A stretch of 64,000 nt of DNA from Maribacter sp. MMG018 (GCF_018100785.1 NZ_JAGJEC010000001.1:1302001-1366000), one strand, 5' to 3'; shown: positions 36,752-46,833, counted from the stretch's first letter. Notes: generated from the letters alone by a model not told the origin. Translations and numbers: made by a program.

Positions 36752-36889
36752 ATGGATTCGAAATCAAATGATTCTTTAAATGAAAAGAAGATTTTTATGA
36801 GCATTGATCACTTAAAAAAAGGTATTTACATCTTGAGTGTTTTAGAAAATGGAAAGGTGATAAAATCAATAAGAATTAAGAAGCAATAA
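36752..36889 (+). pseudogene. Orphan T9SS type A sorting-domain fragment (45 codons)
   Basis: An ATG-to-stop frame of 45 codons ends MSIDHLKKGIYILSVLENGK then VIKSIRIKKQ, which matches the last 30-35 residues of T9SS type A C-terminal sorting domains (I..L..GIYilsv..nGk..ksiriiKk). There is no cargo domain: an in-frame TAA lies 9 nt before the ATG, and no signal peptide is present. It is most likely the remnant of a secreted protein gene lost by deletion. The rest of this 410-bp gap holds an 8-bp-arm hairpin AGGGCTTT/AAAGCCCT at 36591-36608 and nothing else I can support. Confidence 0.6.
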
Positions 36890-36923
36890 TCGAAGTTTAA
36901 TAATAATCAAAACCTTAATTAGA

Positions 36924-37433
36924 ATGAAAACCACAAAAATTATTTTATGTATGACCCTATTGTTGTTGGGGGTTCAATATAGCAAGGCACAAGATGAAAT
37001 GAGAATAGGAGGTATGCTTGCCTATGGCACCGAAGTAGAAAATATTGGTATAGGGGTTACCGCAGCTTTTCCTATCATGGACAAAATGACGATAGCACCT
37101 TCGTTCATATTCTATTTGCCAAAAGATGAGTTTGGTGTAAAGATCAATTGGTTTGAGTTGAATGCCAATGCCAATTATTATTTTCTTGATGAGGGAAACT
37201 TGGATGTATATGGATTGGGGGGACTTAACTTTAGTAGTGTGAGTGTGAAGTACGACAATGCCTCAATTTACGGAAGTGGACTTTCGGCAAGTGATGGTCG
37301 CGTCGGCCTGAACCTTGGGGGAGGAGCGAATTTTGATATTGGAACAAGCTTCTTGCTCTTTTCCGAATTAAAGTATGTGATCATAGACCAGGGACAGTTG
37401 GTAATTGCAGCAGGGGTGAAGTTTAGTCTGTAA
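36924..37433 (+). CDS. Small outer-membrane beta-barrel protein
   Basis: 169 residues. The signal peptide ends near SKAQD (about 23), followed by a chain of amphipathic strands typical of OmpX/OmpW-like eight-stranded barrels (MRIGGMLAYGTEVENIGIGV, VYGLGGLNFSSVSV, VIAAGVKFSL), ending in L. It probably sits in the outer membrane; a specific role is not visible. The DUF4412 gene starts 21 nt later, suggesting an operon. Confidence 0.85.
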   Translation: MKTTKIILCMTLLLLGVQYSKAQDEMRIGGMLAYGTEVENIGIGVTAAFPIMDKMTIAPSFIFYLPKDEFGVKINWFELNANANYYFLDEGNLDVYGLGGLNFSSVSVKYDNASIYGSGLSASDGRVGLNLGGGANFDIGTSFLLFSELKYVIIDQGQLVIAAGVKFSL

Positions 37434-37454
37434 TCAATTAAAGAACTATATAAA

Positions 37455-38330
37455 ATGAAAGCAAAAGCAATTGTACTAATTATTGTAATGTTCTGTTTTG
37501 CCCTGCCCATGAATGCGCAGTTTTTTGAGAAACTTGCAAAAAAGGCCGAAAAGGCAGCGGAACGTACAGTGCTGAACCGGACGGATAAGGAGGTTTCTAA
37601 AAAGACCGATAAGGCCATAGATGGTGTCGTTAAAGAGGGAGGTAAGAAAAAAAAGACAACTGATAAAGGCAATGCAACCACCAATGGAACTCTAGAGAAA
37701 GACTCTGGATTGCCTACAAGTATGTTCGGTGGTGCAAATATGGATATCGTACCGGACGAGTATAGATTTTCCTATGCGGTAAAGATGCTGATGACCACCG
37801 GTAAGGACAAGATGGATTTAACCTACTATTTAGAACCGGGGCAGACTTATTTTGGTAGTGAATTCGGTAATATGGATAATATAACGGTCATGGATTTTAC
37901 AGCTAATATGATACTGATATTTGGTAATAGAGGTGGTCAAAAAACAGTTATGGGAATTAACAATAACAGTAAGTTGTATGAAAAATACCGCAGCAAAATG
38001 GTAAATGATACCAATTATGACCAAGCCAAGATAAAAGAGATAGGAAGCAAAAATCTCTTGGGGTATAACTGTTCTGGATATGAAGTTGTTACAGAAGAAG
38101 GAATTTCTAGAATATGGGTTACTAATGAGATACCTATAGGAAACATATATAGTGTATTTTATGATAATGAAGCCCCGGGTGGTCTGCCATTTGATAAAGA
38201 AGCAATGATCATGGAAATGGACTACAAATCAAATAAAGGAGCTAAGGGCAACTTTCATTTGATTTGTACGGACATTGTCAAGAAAGGCTTTTCAATTTAT
38301 AAAAAGGACTATGCCTCAATGGGCTACTAG
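37455..38330 (+). CDS. Exported DUF4412 domain protein
   Basis: 291 residues with a signal peptide (ending MNAQ, about 23). A Lys-rich low-complexity region (about 25-85) precedes a domain (about 95-290) that fits DUF4412: YRFSYAVKMLMTTGKDKMDL, GYNCSGYEVVTEEG and IWVTNEIPIGN. Function is unknown. It follows the small outer-membrane barrel gene closely. Confidence 0.82.
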   Translation: MKAKAIVLIIVMFCFALPMNAQFFEKLAKKAEKAAERTVLNRTDKEVSKKTDKAIDGVVKEGGKKKKTTDKGNATTNGTLEKDSGLPTSMFGGANMDIVPDEYRFSYAVKMLMTTGKDKMDLTYYLEPGQTYFGSEFGNMDNITVMDFTANMILIFGNRGGQKTVMGINNNSKLYEKYRSKMVNDTNYDQAKIKEIGSKNLLGYNCSGYEVVTEEGISRIWVTNEIPIGNIYSVFYDNEAPGGLPFDKEAMIMEMDYKSNKGAKGNFHLICTDIVKKGFSIYKKDYASMGY

Positions 38331-38484
38331 GCAGTTCCGGTAGCGGTAATCTTGTCAATTTAAATTCCCCTAAACAATACTAAAGAGCTATTACGGGCAA
38401 TAATAATGTTCGTTGTAATAGAGAGGTGATGTAAACGGTCGCTCGCATACAACACCTTTAAGGTTAATCACTAAAGATAATATT

Positions 38485-39078
38485 ATGAAAACAAAACAAA
38501 ACAAATTGGCTTCAAGGGGAAAACCTATCTATTTTCTAGGTATGGTACTATTGACCTTAATATTTATGACAGGCTGTAGCGAAGATGATTCGGATGATGC
38601 TCAGACGGATGATCAGGTGAGTGGAGAGTATCCGGAATCATATGTGAAATTTACTATTTCAGGGTCAACGCTTAACGGGGATTATGAATTCTCCGATTTG
38701 AGTGAAGATGATGAATTTACAACATCGGGCCATCTTTATACAAAAGAGTCCGATCCTGATCTTCCCGAAGATCAAATACAGGTATCCGTGCGTAAGTCGT
38801 ATACCGAATCCAATTTTTTGTTGGTAGCATCCCCCGAAACGGGTAGTCGCAATATTATCTACACCGGTGGACCCAATGATTTTGATGTGCGGGTATTGTT
38901 GTCTACAGAAGAAAACTATTATGCTAAAGAGGTGTCGGTAAATATTACAGAACTTGAGATTGCGGAAAGCGGTAGGGTGGTAAGTTGTAAAGGGACTTTT
39001 ACTGGTGATTTCTATAGAAATAATTTAGTGGAAGATGATGTGCATGAAATAGAAGGCACATTCGAAATTAGACAATAA
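38485..39078 (+). CDS. Lipoprotein of unknown function
   Basis: 197 residues. A basic N-terminus and hydrophobic segment lead to the lipobox MTGC (Cys near 31), then an Asp-rich spacer (SEDDSDDAQTDD) and a beta-rich domain ending in a GTFEIRQ strand. It resembles small surface-exposed lipoproteins of flavobacteria; the Asp-rich segment after Cys may serve as a surface export signal. No family is recognised. Confidence 0.75.
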   Translation: MKTKQNKLASRGKPIYFLGMVLLTLIFMTGCSEDDSDDAQTDDQVSGEYPESYVKFTISGSTLNGDYEFSDLSEDDEFTTSGHLYTKESDPDLPEDQIQVSVRKSYTESNFLLVASPETGSRNIIYTGGPNDFDVRVLLSTEENYYAKEVSVNITELEIAESGRVVSCKGTFTGDFYRNNLVEDDVHEIEGTFEIRQ

Positions 39079-39133
39079 CAGGTGCATCTTTGTTATAATG
39101 TCTCTATATAAACAATAGATCAAATAATGAGAA

Positions 39134-39487
39134 ATGGAACAAGCGGAACAAAAAAATACGACAACAACAATAGAGGATGAAGGAAAGAAAATAGCGGTTA
39201 TAGCATACCTTACATTTATTGGGCTCATAATCGCCTTTGTAATGAACAATGAGAAAAAATTACCTTTTGCCCAATATCATATTGCTCAATCCTTGGGGTT
39301 GGTGGTAACCGGAATCGGAATAGGGGTTATAGGTATGGTGCCTATTTTAGGGTGGTTCATTTCAATATTTGGAAGCTTTGTTGTTATTTATATGTGGATT
39401 ATGGGGCTGTTGAACGCCGTTAACGGAAAAGAAAAACCTATTCCTATTTTAGGTAGGCAATATGAAAAATGGTTTGCGAACCTCTGA
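39134..39487 (+). CDS. DUF4870 family membrane protein
   Basis: 117 residues with three hydrophobic helices. EGKKIAVIAYLTFIGLIIAF, PFAQYHIAQSLGL and GLLNAVNGKEKPIPILG match the DUF4870 (Tic20-like) small membrane protein family. Function is not established. It lies 55 nt after the lipoprotein gene. Confidence 0.87.
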   Translation: MEQAEQKNTTTTIEDEGKKIAVIAYLTFIGLIIAFVMNNEKKLPFAQYHIAQSLGLVVTGIGIGVIGMVPILGWFISIFGSFVVIYMWIMGLLNAVNGKEKPIPILGRQYEKWFANL

Positions 39488-39602
39488 TTCGGTTTTGACC
39501 TTTAATAGTGGGCAAGGGCGCAAGTGACCCCAATTAATTTCTTGGATCATCATTTTTGAGCGTTTTTATGATCGGATGAAGGACGTCTTTTTTAATTATT
39601 TC

Positions 39603-39634
39603 AGGGCGGGCATCGTACGTACGATGCCCGCCCT
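39603..39634. repeat. Perfect 32-bp palindrome
   Basis: AGGGCGGGCATCGTAC followed immediately by its exact reverse complement GTACGATGCCCGCCCT, with no loop. It is GC-rich in an AT-rich gap and is followed by TATATTTTTC. It may end transcription of the DUF4870 gene, 115 bp upstream, but the stem is unusually long and has no loop or strict T-run. The rest of the 430-bp gap (39488-39917) shows no gene. Confidence 0.7.
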
Positions 39635-39917
39635 TATATTTTTCTTCCTTTTGGCGGATATTTCGATGGTTGGGCTATAAATGATGTTTGTTGTTAAATA
39701 ATGAGAATTACCTGATAAACAATTTATGAACTAGGGCCATTGATGGGAAAATTTTTGTAAAATAAAGGAAATCAATATATCCTTTTTTGTTTAAGGGATT
39801 ATAGATATTTTTAAAAGCCATTATAAAATTGGAAAGAGAACCCTATGAAGAAAGGAAGAGATACTAGTCCATATAAAGTTTAGTTGGCTTGTTCGTGAAA
39901 AATTTGATTATTGATTT

Positions 39918-40787
39918 ATGAAAGCGGAACCAATATTTGAGATAAGACCAGTCCATGGAGAAGGCCCGGTTTGGTGCCCAATAGAGAAAAAATTCTATTG
40001 TGTAGATTTACTAAAGGGAACTTATTATAAGATTGATTTTCTAACAGGGTGTTTTTCTGAGTTTAGTGTTGGGCAAGAATTAGGTGTATTGGCACTTTGT
40101 ACAAGTGGTAGAATAATAACAGGGGTGCGTGACGGGTTTGGTTTTTATGATGAGGAAAAAAAACAGTTGCGGTTAGTTGAAAATTCTCCTGAAATCAATG
40201 TTAAGAAAAGGCGAATGAATGATGGAGCCGTTGATCCTAAAGGCCGTTTTTTTGCAGGAACTATGGAATATGATGGGAAAAATGCTACCGGTAGTTTGTA
40301 TCGGCTCAATACAGACCAAACTGTAACTTGTCTTGAGCGGAACATATTTATAACCAATGGTATGGGGTGGAGTCCGGATTGTAAAACCTATTATATGATA
40401 GACACAATGCGCAATGTTATGTATGCATATGATTATAATATAGAAACTGGTAATATTTCAAATAGGAGAAGACATATTCAATGGGGAAAAAATGAATTTC
40501 CAGATGGTATGACGGTTGATTCGGAAGGAGGTTTTTGGGTTGCCATGTGGAATGGTAAAAAAATCAGCCATTTTGATAGGGAAGGTATCTGGATAGAAGA
40601 TATCAGTATTCCTGTGAGTTTTGTGACAAGTTGTTGTTTTGGAGGTGAAGAAAATAATACTTTGTTCATAACAACATCACGTTTGAACTTAACAGAAGAA
40701 GAGCAGAAAAAGAATCCTTTGGAGGGTAGATGCTTTGCGGTCAATACTAATACCAAGGGGCAAATAGAACCTAGATATAATGGATAG
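39918..40787 (+). CDS. SMP-30/gluconolactonase family protein
   Basis: 289 residues, cytoplasmic, with the six-bladed propeller pattern of the SMP-30/regucalcin family. The four metal-site residues are at the expected places: E15 (HGEGPVW), N101 (MNDGAVDPKG), N147 (ITNGMGWSPD) and D196 (FPDGMTVD). These enzymes hydrolyse sugar lactones such as gluconolactone in oxidative sugar pathways. It is the closest enzyme gene to the SusC/SusD pair, 980 bp upstream, so it may process the imported sugar; this is inference. Confidence 0.88.
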   Translation: MKAEPIFEIRPVHGEGPVWCPIEKKFYCVDLLKGTYYKIDFLTGCFSEFSVGQELGVLALCTSGRIITGVRDGFGFYDEEKKQLRLVENSPEINVKKRRMNDGAVDPKGRFFAGTMEYDGKNATGSLYRLNTDQTVTCLERNIFITNGMGWSPDCKTYYMIDTMRNVMYAYDYNIETGNISNRRRHIQWGKNEFPDGMTVDSEGGFWVAMWNGKKISHFDREGIWIEDISIPVSFVTSCCFGGEENNTLFITTSRLNLTEEEQKKNPLEGRCFAVNTNTKGQIEPRYNG

Positions 40788-41769
40788 TTTAATTTATATA
40801 AACTCAATGTATTTAGCTTAGGTGTGCTTATGGGTTTGTGAAAATATTTTTTATCTCTTATTGCGTTTTAGTTCTATAAAATGATTCAATTATTGGGTCT
40901 GGGGTTTCATAAAACTAAATCCAATTTCAACGATCTTCATTTTTACAATATTTAAACTAAAATGAATTCTTCAAAGAATTATTGTTTCCCAATGCTTAAT
41001 ATATTAGAATAATATCGTTCATGTCAACCAATTTTTGGGCTGTATAGATTTTGGATATTTTTTAGCGCGAATTAACAGGTTTTTTGTTTTTCCTCACATA
41101 TTTGACTAGTCATTTGATGGATTTTTGGGAATATTTTATTGTGAATCACTTAATAGGTGGCCGGACTGCACTTAATCTCAATTTCTTTTAAAAAATTAGT
41201 ATAGGCCTAGGTGCTTTTTCTGTTGGGTTGCTTCAATGTCCGATAGTGGTATATAGTTTGGGTGAATTATTTGTTTTAGGTGTTAAGGGCATATGGTCTA
41301 TGCGATATAATTCTTAGTATGGCCCTTGTTGTTATAAGTGTTTTGTAAGGTAGATTATTGACGTTTGATCAAGTTACAAAAGAACTTTTTTTTGCCATTT
41401 AAGTGGAGAGTTTATTGCGAATTTCTGCACTTTATCTTGAGTATTCAATAAATAATTACATAAAATTAACATAAAACATAAAGTATTTTGCTTAATTTTT
41501 TGCTAAAATTTGCATAATCCTTAATTTGCTGAAGAATTTATTTGCGATTTATGAAAATGAGATGTAAAGAATCCTTAAAATTCATGAATTTTAGAGTTTT
41601 TACGCTATTAAATAGTCAATAATTCATTTTTGATAATTTAATTTTAGCGATTATGAAATAATTAACATAAAATATTAATTGTAGGTGGGTCACTCAATTC
41701 AAATATCGCCTATGATTGATTTCTTTAATAACTAACAACAATCAATATTAACTTAAACTTTAATTATTT
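40788..41769. other. 982-bp AT-rich non-coding region upstream of susC
   Basis: I find no gene. Short frames, such as a 24-codon one near 40880, lack coding signs. The region contains the 18-bp palindrome at 41576-41593 and presumably the SusC/SusD promoter and a long leader. The last 150 bp are extremely AT-rich. Confidence 0.6.
41576..41593. promoter_or_regulatory. 18-bp palindrome upstream of susC (copy 1)
   Basis: TAAAATTCATGAATTTTA is a perfect palindrome 176 bp before the SusC start. The same 18 bases occur at 47054-47071 downstream of SusD, with similar flanks (TGTAxAG about 10 bp before, TTTTTxCG or TTTTTCG after). It looks like a regulator site. Confidence 0.55.
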
Positions 41770-44700
41770 ATGAAGAGTACTTTGTTGAAGGGGTTATTAC
41801 TGGTCGGTGCATTTTTATGCGTCGGATTAGTAAAAGCTCAGACGGTAACGGGAACCGTTGCGGATGAAACTGGACCATTGCCTGGGGCCAGTGTTCTTAT
41901 TAAGGGTACAACGAACGGAACCCAAACCGATTTTGATGGAAACTACACATTGGACAATGTGGAAGGTAATGCCGTATTGGTATTTAGTTACATTGGATAT
42001 AAAACTGTTGAGATTCCCGTAAATGGTCAATCCACCATTAATGTAACGTTGGAAGAGGATGCGGCTGCTTTAGATGAAGTAGTGGTAACAGGTTATGGCT
42101 CACAATCTAAACGAGATGTAACAGGTTCCGTATCTACAGTAGATGTGGAGGAGCTTACGGCTGTGCCAGCGACCACTTTCGCCCAACAGTTACAGGGTAG
42201 GGCCGCCGGTATCGGAATTGTAAGTGATGCTACACCGGGTGGTGAGGCAAAAGTGCGTATCCGTGGGTACGGTACTATTGGTAATAACGACCCCCTATAT
42301 ATTATAGATGGAGTGCCTTCAAAGTCACAAGCTAATTTGAATCCTGGGGATATAGAATCGTTGCAGGTATTAAAAGATGCATCTGCGGCTTCCATATATG
42401 GTTCGCGAGCTGCGAATGGTGTAATTATCATTACCACCAAAAAAGGTAAAATGGGAAAACCTGTTATCAGTTATGAAACGTACTATGGTATGCAAACGGC
42501 TGCTAATGACGTTGAGGCCTTAAATGCGGAAGAATTGGGTCAATATTTGTATTTGGCCGATTTATATGCAGGTAAAACACCTAGCCATGGCCAATATACT
42601 TTTGGTCCTAACGGTGAAGTGACTATACCAGATTATGTGTTCCCAAGTGGGGCCATGGAAGGTGATTCTGGTACCGATCCAAGCCTGTATGCTTTAGAGC
42701 CTGGTAATATATATGCTATTACACGTTCTGCCGATACCAACTGGTGGGAAGAGTCTATTCGTTCGGCTCCGATCTTAAACCACCAGATAAGCGCGTCCGG
42801 AGCAACGGAAAATGCTAGATATGCGTTTACCCTAAGTTACTTTGAGCAAAAAGCGATTACCAAATTTGTAGGTTATAATAGAACATCTATTAGGGCCAAT
42901 ACAGAATTTAAGGCTTTGAACAAGAAATTGACCATAGGAGAGAATTTAACCGTAAACTTGGATAATAGAAAAGGTGGTTTTTCCAATGATGATGAGCAAA
43001 ATACAGTTTCAGGTGCTTTTAAACACCATCCATTATTACCCGTTTACGATATTGCCGGTAATTTTGCCGGTAGTAGAGGAGCAAATTTAGGTAATAACTT
43101 TAACCCTGTGGCGGTTTTAACTAGGGATAAAGACGATAGAAGATACCGAGCAAGAGTCTTGGGTAATGTTTTTGCCAATTTGGATATTACCGATAATCTG
43201 GAACTTAAGACAAGTTTTGGTGTGGACGCGGAAAACGAAAGGGGAATAGACCTTCGTAGGCCTCAACCAGAATATGTAGAAGGTAACTTTATTAATGGTT
43301 CTACCTCGTCCAATGCCTATGAATATCAATGGCAATGGAATACGGTACTTACTTATACCAAAACATTTAATGAAAATCATAATGTTACTGCTTTTGTTGG
43401 TGTAGAAGGTATTCAGGCTTATGGTGAATTCTTTAACGCTAGTAGAAATCAGTTTGCCTTTGAAACTACCGATATATTAAGGTATCTAAGATTGGGTGAT
43501 GCTACGACCGCTTCCAATGATGGGGCTTCTTATCTTGATTATACCTTGTTTTCTCAATTCGGGAAATTCAATTATGACTATAATGGTAAATATTTGGCGC
43601 AGGTCATATTAAGAAATGACTCCTCTTCTCGATTCCAATCGGCTTCTAGAAGTGCCTTTTTTCCTGCTTTTAGTTTAGGATGGAGGGTGTCTGATGAGAG
43701 TTTTATGGATAACATAGAATGGATAGACGAATTAAAGTTAAGATACGGATGGGGTAAAACGGGTAACCAAGAAATTGGGGATTACAATGCCTATACTACG
43801 TATCGTTCAAATATATTTAATGCCGGTTATCCTATAGACGGTTCTACAAGTGCGCCTACTATTGGTTTTGATGCTTCTGGTTTTGGTAACCCTGATGCAA
43901 AATGGGAGACTACCACATCAAACAACTTCGGTATTGATTTATCGATGTTCGATAGTAGGTTGAATATGAACGTTGACATATGGGATAGGGTAACATCGGA
44001 TATGTTGTTTCAATCACCTATTACCTATAGTGCCGGTGATGCCAGTGCACCTTATTTTAATGTAGGGAAAATGACCAATAAAGGGGTTGATCTTTCTCTT
44101 AATTGGAATGAAAACAAAGGCGATTGGGGCTATGGAATCGGAGTTAATTTCTCACAATACAAAAATGAAGTAAACCAGTTAAGTGAAAGTGCCGATACTA
44201 GGTTATTTGGTGATGCATCTCGTGTGCCATCCTTAACGGTAACAGAGGCCGGTAGTCCAATATCATCATTTTATGGTTTTGTGACGGAAGGTATTTTCCA
44301 AAGTCAGGCCGAGGCTGATGCTTGGCCGACCTATGGAGATTATAACGCTCCGGGTAAATTGAAGGTTAAGGATATTAATGGCGACGGTGAAATTACAGAT
44401 GATGACCGTACCATAATCGGAAGTCCACACCCTGATTTTACTTACGGTATTAATTTAGATTTTAATTATAAGAATTTGGCCTTGAATATTTTCGGTAACG
44501 GTTTTCAAGGAAATGACATCTATAATTATGTTCGTTATTTTGCTGATTTTAACACGTTTCAAGGTAATAGGTCCAAAAGAGCATTGTACGATGCTTGGCA
44601 ACCAACAAACCCTACGGCTCCTCGAAGCGAGTGGGTAGCGGCAAACCCAAATGCCACCGTTCCTATTATGGATGCCAACGATCAGGTAAGTAGTAGACCT

Positions 44701-44967
44701 TCTTCTTATTTTATTGAAGATGGTAGCTATTTCCGATTAAAGAACGTTCAGTTGACATATAGTTTTCCAGAGGATATTTTGGAAGGTATAGGATTGTCTA
44801 GGGCACAAATTTATGTTCAAGGACAAAATTTAGCTACTTGGACTAAATATTCTGGTCTTAACCCCGAAATTAATTCTAGTAGAAGTGATGCGACCTTAGG
44901 GTTTGATGGTGGGTTTATGCCTGTTTCAAGAACCTATACTTTAGGGTTAAGGGTTAGCTTTGATTAA
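41770..44967 (+). CDS. SusC/RagA-family TonB-linked outer-membrane transporter
   Basis: 1065 residues with a signal peptide (ending LVKAQ, about 24), a carboxypeptidase-regulatory-like domain (about 25-100, GTVADETGPLPGASVLIKGT), a TonB plug (about 115-225, including YGSRAANGVIIITTKKGK) and a large barrel. It imports an oligomeric substrate bound by its SusD partner, using TonB energy. SusD follows after 51 nt. No glycoside hydrolase, lyase, sulfatase or peptidase gene is beside it, so the substrate cannot be predicted. Confidence 0.96.
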   Translation: MKSTLLKGLLLVGAFLCVGLVKAQTVTGTVADETGPLPGASVLIKGTTNGTQTDFDGNYTLDNVEGNAVLVFSYIGYKTVEIPVNGQSTINVTLEEDAAALDEVVVTGYGSQSKRDVTGSVSTVDVEELTAVPATTFAQQLQGRAAGIGIVSDATPGGEAKVRIRGYGTIGNNDPLYIIDGVPSKSQANLNPGDIESLQVLKDASAASIYGSRAANGVIIITTKKGKMGKPVISYETYYGMQTAANDVEALNAEELGQYLYLADLYAGKTPSHGQYTFGPNGEVTIPDYVFPSGAMEGDSGTDPSLYALEPGNIYAITRSADTNWWEESIRSAPILNHQISASGATENARYAFTLSYFEQKAITKFVGYNRTSIRANTEFKALNKKLTIGENLTVNLDNRKGGFSNDDEQNTVSGAFKHHPLLPVYDIAGNFAGSRGANLGNNFNPVAVLTRDKDDRRYRARVLGNVFANLDITDNLELKTSFGVDAENERGIDLRRPQPEYVEGNFINGSTSSNAYEYQWQWNTVLTYTKTFNENHNVTAFVGVEGIQAYGEFFNASRNQFAFETTDILRYLRLGDATTASNDGASYLDYTLFSQFGKFNYDYNGKYLAQVILRNDSSSRFQSASRSAFFPAFSLGWRVSDESFMDNIEWIDELKLRYGWGKTGNQEIGDYNAYTTYRSNIFNAGYPIDGSTSAPTIGFDASGFGNPDAKWETTTSNNFGIDLSMFDSRLNMNVDIWDRVTSDMLFQSPITYSAGDASAPYFNVGKMTNKGVDLSLNWNENKGDWGYGIGVNFSQYKNEVNQLSESADTRLFGDASRVPSLTVTEAGSPISSFYGFVTEGIFQSQAEADAWPTYGDYNAPGKLKVKDINGDGEITDDDRTIIGSPHPDFTYGINLDFNYKNLALNIFGNGFQGNDIYNYVRYFADFNTFQGNRSKRALYDAWQPTNPTAPRSEWVAANPNATVPIMDANDQVSSRPSSYFIEDGSYFRLKNVQLTYSFPEDILEGIGLSRAQIYVQGQNLATWTKYSGLNPEINSSRSDATLGFDGGFMPVSRTYTLGLRVSFD

Positions 44968-45018
44968 ATATTTAAAGATATGATCGTGAAGAATTTGAAA
45001 ATAAATAAATTATAGACA

Positions 45019-46782
45019 ATGAAAAAGATTAGAATAATTTTCGCAGCACTAACAGGACTTTTAGTCTTGGTTACGGGCTGTAGCGATGAATTTTTGACCC
45101 GAGAGCCCGAAGGGCAGTTTGGTCAGCCAAGTTTGCAGACAGCGGATGGGGTAGAAGGTATACTCTTAGGTGCTTATGCAATGATCGATGGGGCGGGCCT
45201 AGACGGTACGGCCGATTGGAACGTAACTGTAGAGAACTGGGCCTTTAATATAGCGTCCGATGACGCTTTAAAGGGTACAGATGCAGGTGACCAACCAGAA
45301 CAGTCCTTTATTGAGGCCTATGACTTTCAGGCTTTTAATGGGCATATTACGAACCGATGGAGATCTTTGTATAAAGGTATTGCAAGAACCAATGATGCCA
45401 TTGTTTCTGCAAGAGCCGTAGAAGAGATCGATGATGCTAGAAGAGAGCAAATAATAGCGGAAGCTAGATTTTTGAGAGGCATTTTTCATATGGAGGCGCG
45501 CAAAATGTGGAAAAGACCACCATATATCAGTGATGAAGTATATGATATCAACGATGTAAACAGTACTTTGGTGCCGAACGATCGCGAGATCTGGCCAGAT
45601 ATTGAGGAGGATTTTAAGGCAGCAGCAGCTGTGCTGCCGGAAACTCAATCTCAGGTGGGTAGGCCTACAAGTTGGGCAGCCAAGGCCTTTTTAGCAAAAT
45701 CCCTGGTATATCAAGGATGGAATGAGGATGGCTCTGCCAATATTGCAAAATTGGAAGAGGCCAAGCCTATTTTAGAAAATATACTTAACGATGGACCTTT
45801 TAGTTTGGCAGAAAAGTTTCAAGATAATTTCTTGGTAGCTACCCGTAACAATTCTGAATCTATTTTTGAAATTCAGTATGCAGTTAGTAGCGCTGCTGAC
45901 CAGGCTTCTTCTAGAGGTATGGGATTGGCGCATCCGTATATTGATCCATGGGGTTGCTGTGGTTTTTATCAGGTTTCGCAAAACTTGGTAAATGCATATC
46001 AAACAGAGGATGGTTTACCATTGTTGGATAACTTTGATGATACCGATGTACCTGCAGATATAAACGAAGAAGACTATACTTCTCCGGTAACTACACCTTT
46101 AGATCCAAGAATAGACCATACCGTAGGTAGACCTGGTATCCTGTACAAAGGATTTAAAATTTATGATACTGACTTTGTACGTGATTTATCGTACGCCGGA
46201 CCATTTTTCTCTAAAAAGCACGTAGCGGAACCAGAAGGTTTCGGTATTGGTGGATGGGGAAATTTAACCGCAAATAACTATCGTTATATGAGGTTGGATA
46301 TGATTATTCTTTGGTTGGCCGAAGTAGAAGTTGAATTGGGTAACCTTGAACCAGCTAGGTTATTGGTGAATAGAATTAGGGAAAGGGCAGCAAACCCTGC
46401 GGATTTTGTACCTAAAGCTACAAAACCGGAAGACGGCGGAAGAAATGACTTTGTTATAGAAGAAGGTGTTCCTGCTGCCAATTATCAAATTTCCACCTAT
46501 GAAGATGCTTGGACAGATCAAGATTTTGCCCGTAAGGCGGTTCGGTTTGAAACAAGGTTGGAGTTTGCTATGGAAGGACATCGTTTCTGGGACTTAGTAA
46601 GATGGGGTATTGCCGCAGAAACTTTGAATGCATATATCGCGAGCGAATCAGAGCATAGGAGTTACCTTAGTGGAAGATCTTTTGTTGAAGGGAAAAATGA
46701 ATACTTCCCGATACCTTCACAGGCTATAGATAGATCTTTTAAAGAGGGTACTGCAACGTTAACACAAGATCCAGCTTATTAA
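45019..46782 (+). CDS. SusD/RagB-family substrate-binding lipoprotein
   Basis: 587 residues with a lipoprotein signal (MKKIRIIFAALTGLLVLVTGC, Cys near 21) and the SusD-like TPR fold: FNGHITNRWRSLYKGIARTN near the start and NYRYMRLDMIILWLAEVEVELG with RFETRLEFAMEGHRFWDLVRWG in the C-terminal half. It forms the lid on the SusC channel and captures substrate at the cell surface. It is in an operon with susC and followed by a strong terminator. Confidence 0.96.
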   Translation: MKKIRIIFAALTGLLVLVTGCSDEFLTREPEGQFGQPSLQTADGVEGILLGAYAMIDGAGLDGTADWNVTVENWAFNIASDDALKGTDAGDQPEQSFIEAYDFQAFNGHITNRWRSLYKGIARTNDAIVSARAVEEIDDARREQIIAEARFLRGIFHMEARKMWKRPPYISDEVYDINDVNSTLVPNDREIWPDIEEDFKAAAAVLPETQSQVGRPTSWAAKAFLAKSLVYQGWNEDGSANIAKLEEAKPILENILNDGPFSLAEKFQDNFLVATRNNSESIFEIQYAVSSAADQASSRGMGLAHPYIDPWGCCGFYQVSQNLVNAYQTEDGLPLLDNFDDTDVPADINEEDYTSPVTTPLDPRIDHTVGRPGILYKGFKIYDTDFVRDLSYAGPFFSKKHVAEPEGFGIGGWGNLTANNYRYMRLDMIILWLAEVEVELGNLEPARLLVNRIRERAANPADFVPKATKPEDGGRNDFVIEEGVPAANYQISTYEDAWTDQDFARKAVRFETRLEFAMEGHRFWDLVRWGIAAETLNAYIASESEHRSYLSGRSFVEGKNEYFPIPSQAIDRSFKEGTATLTQDPAY

Positions 46783-46833
46783 TTAATAGGATCAATAGCC
46801 TATGAGTTAAAGGCTTTGTAATAATTATAATTT

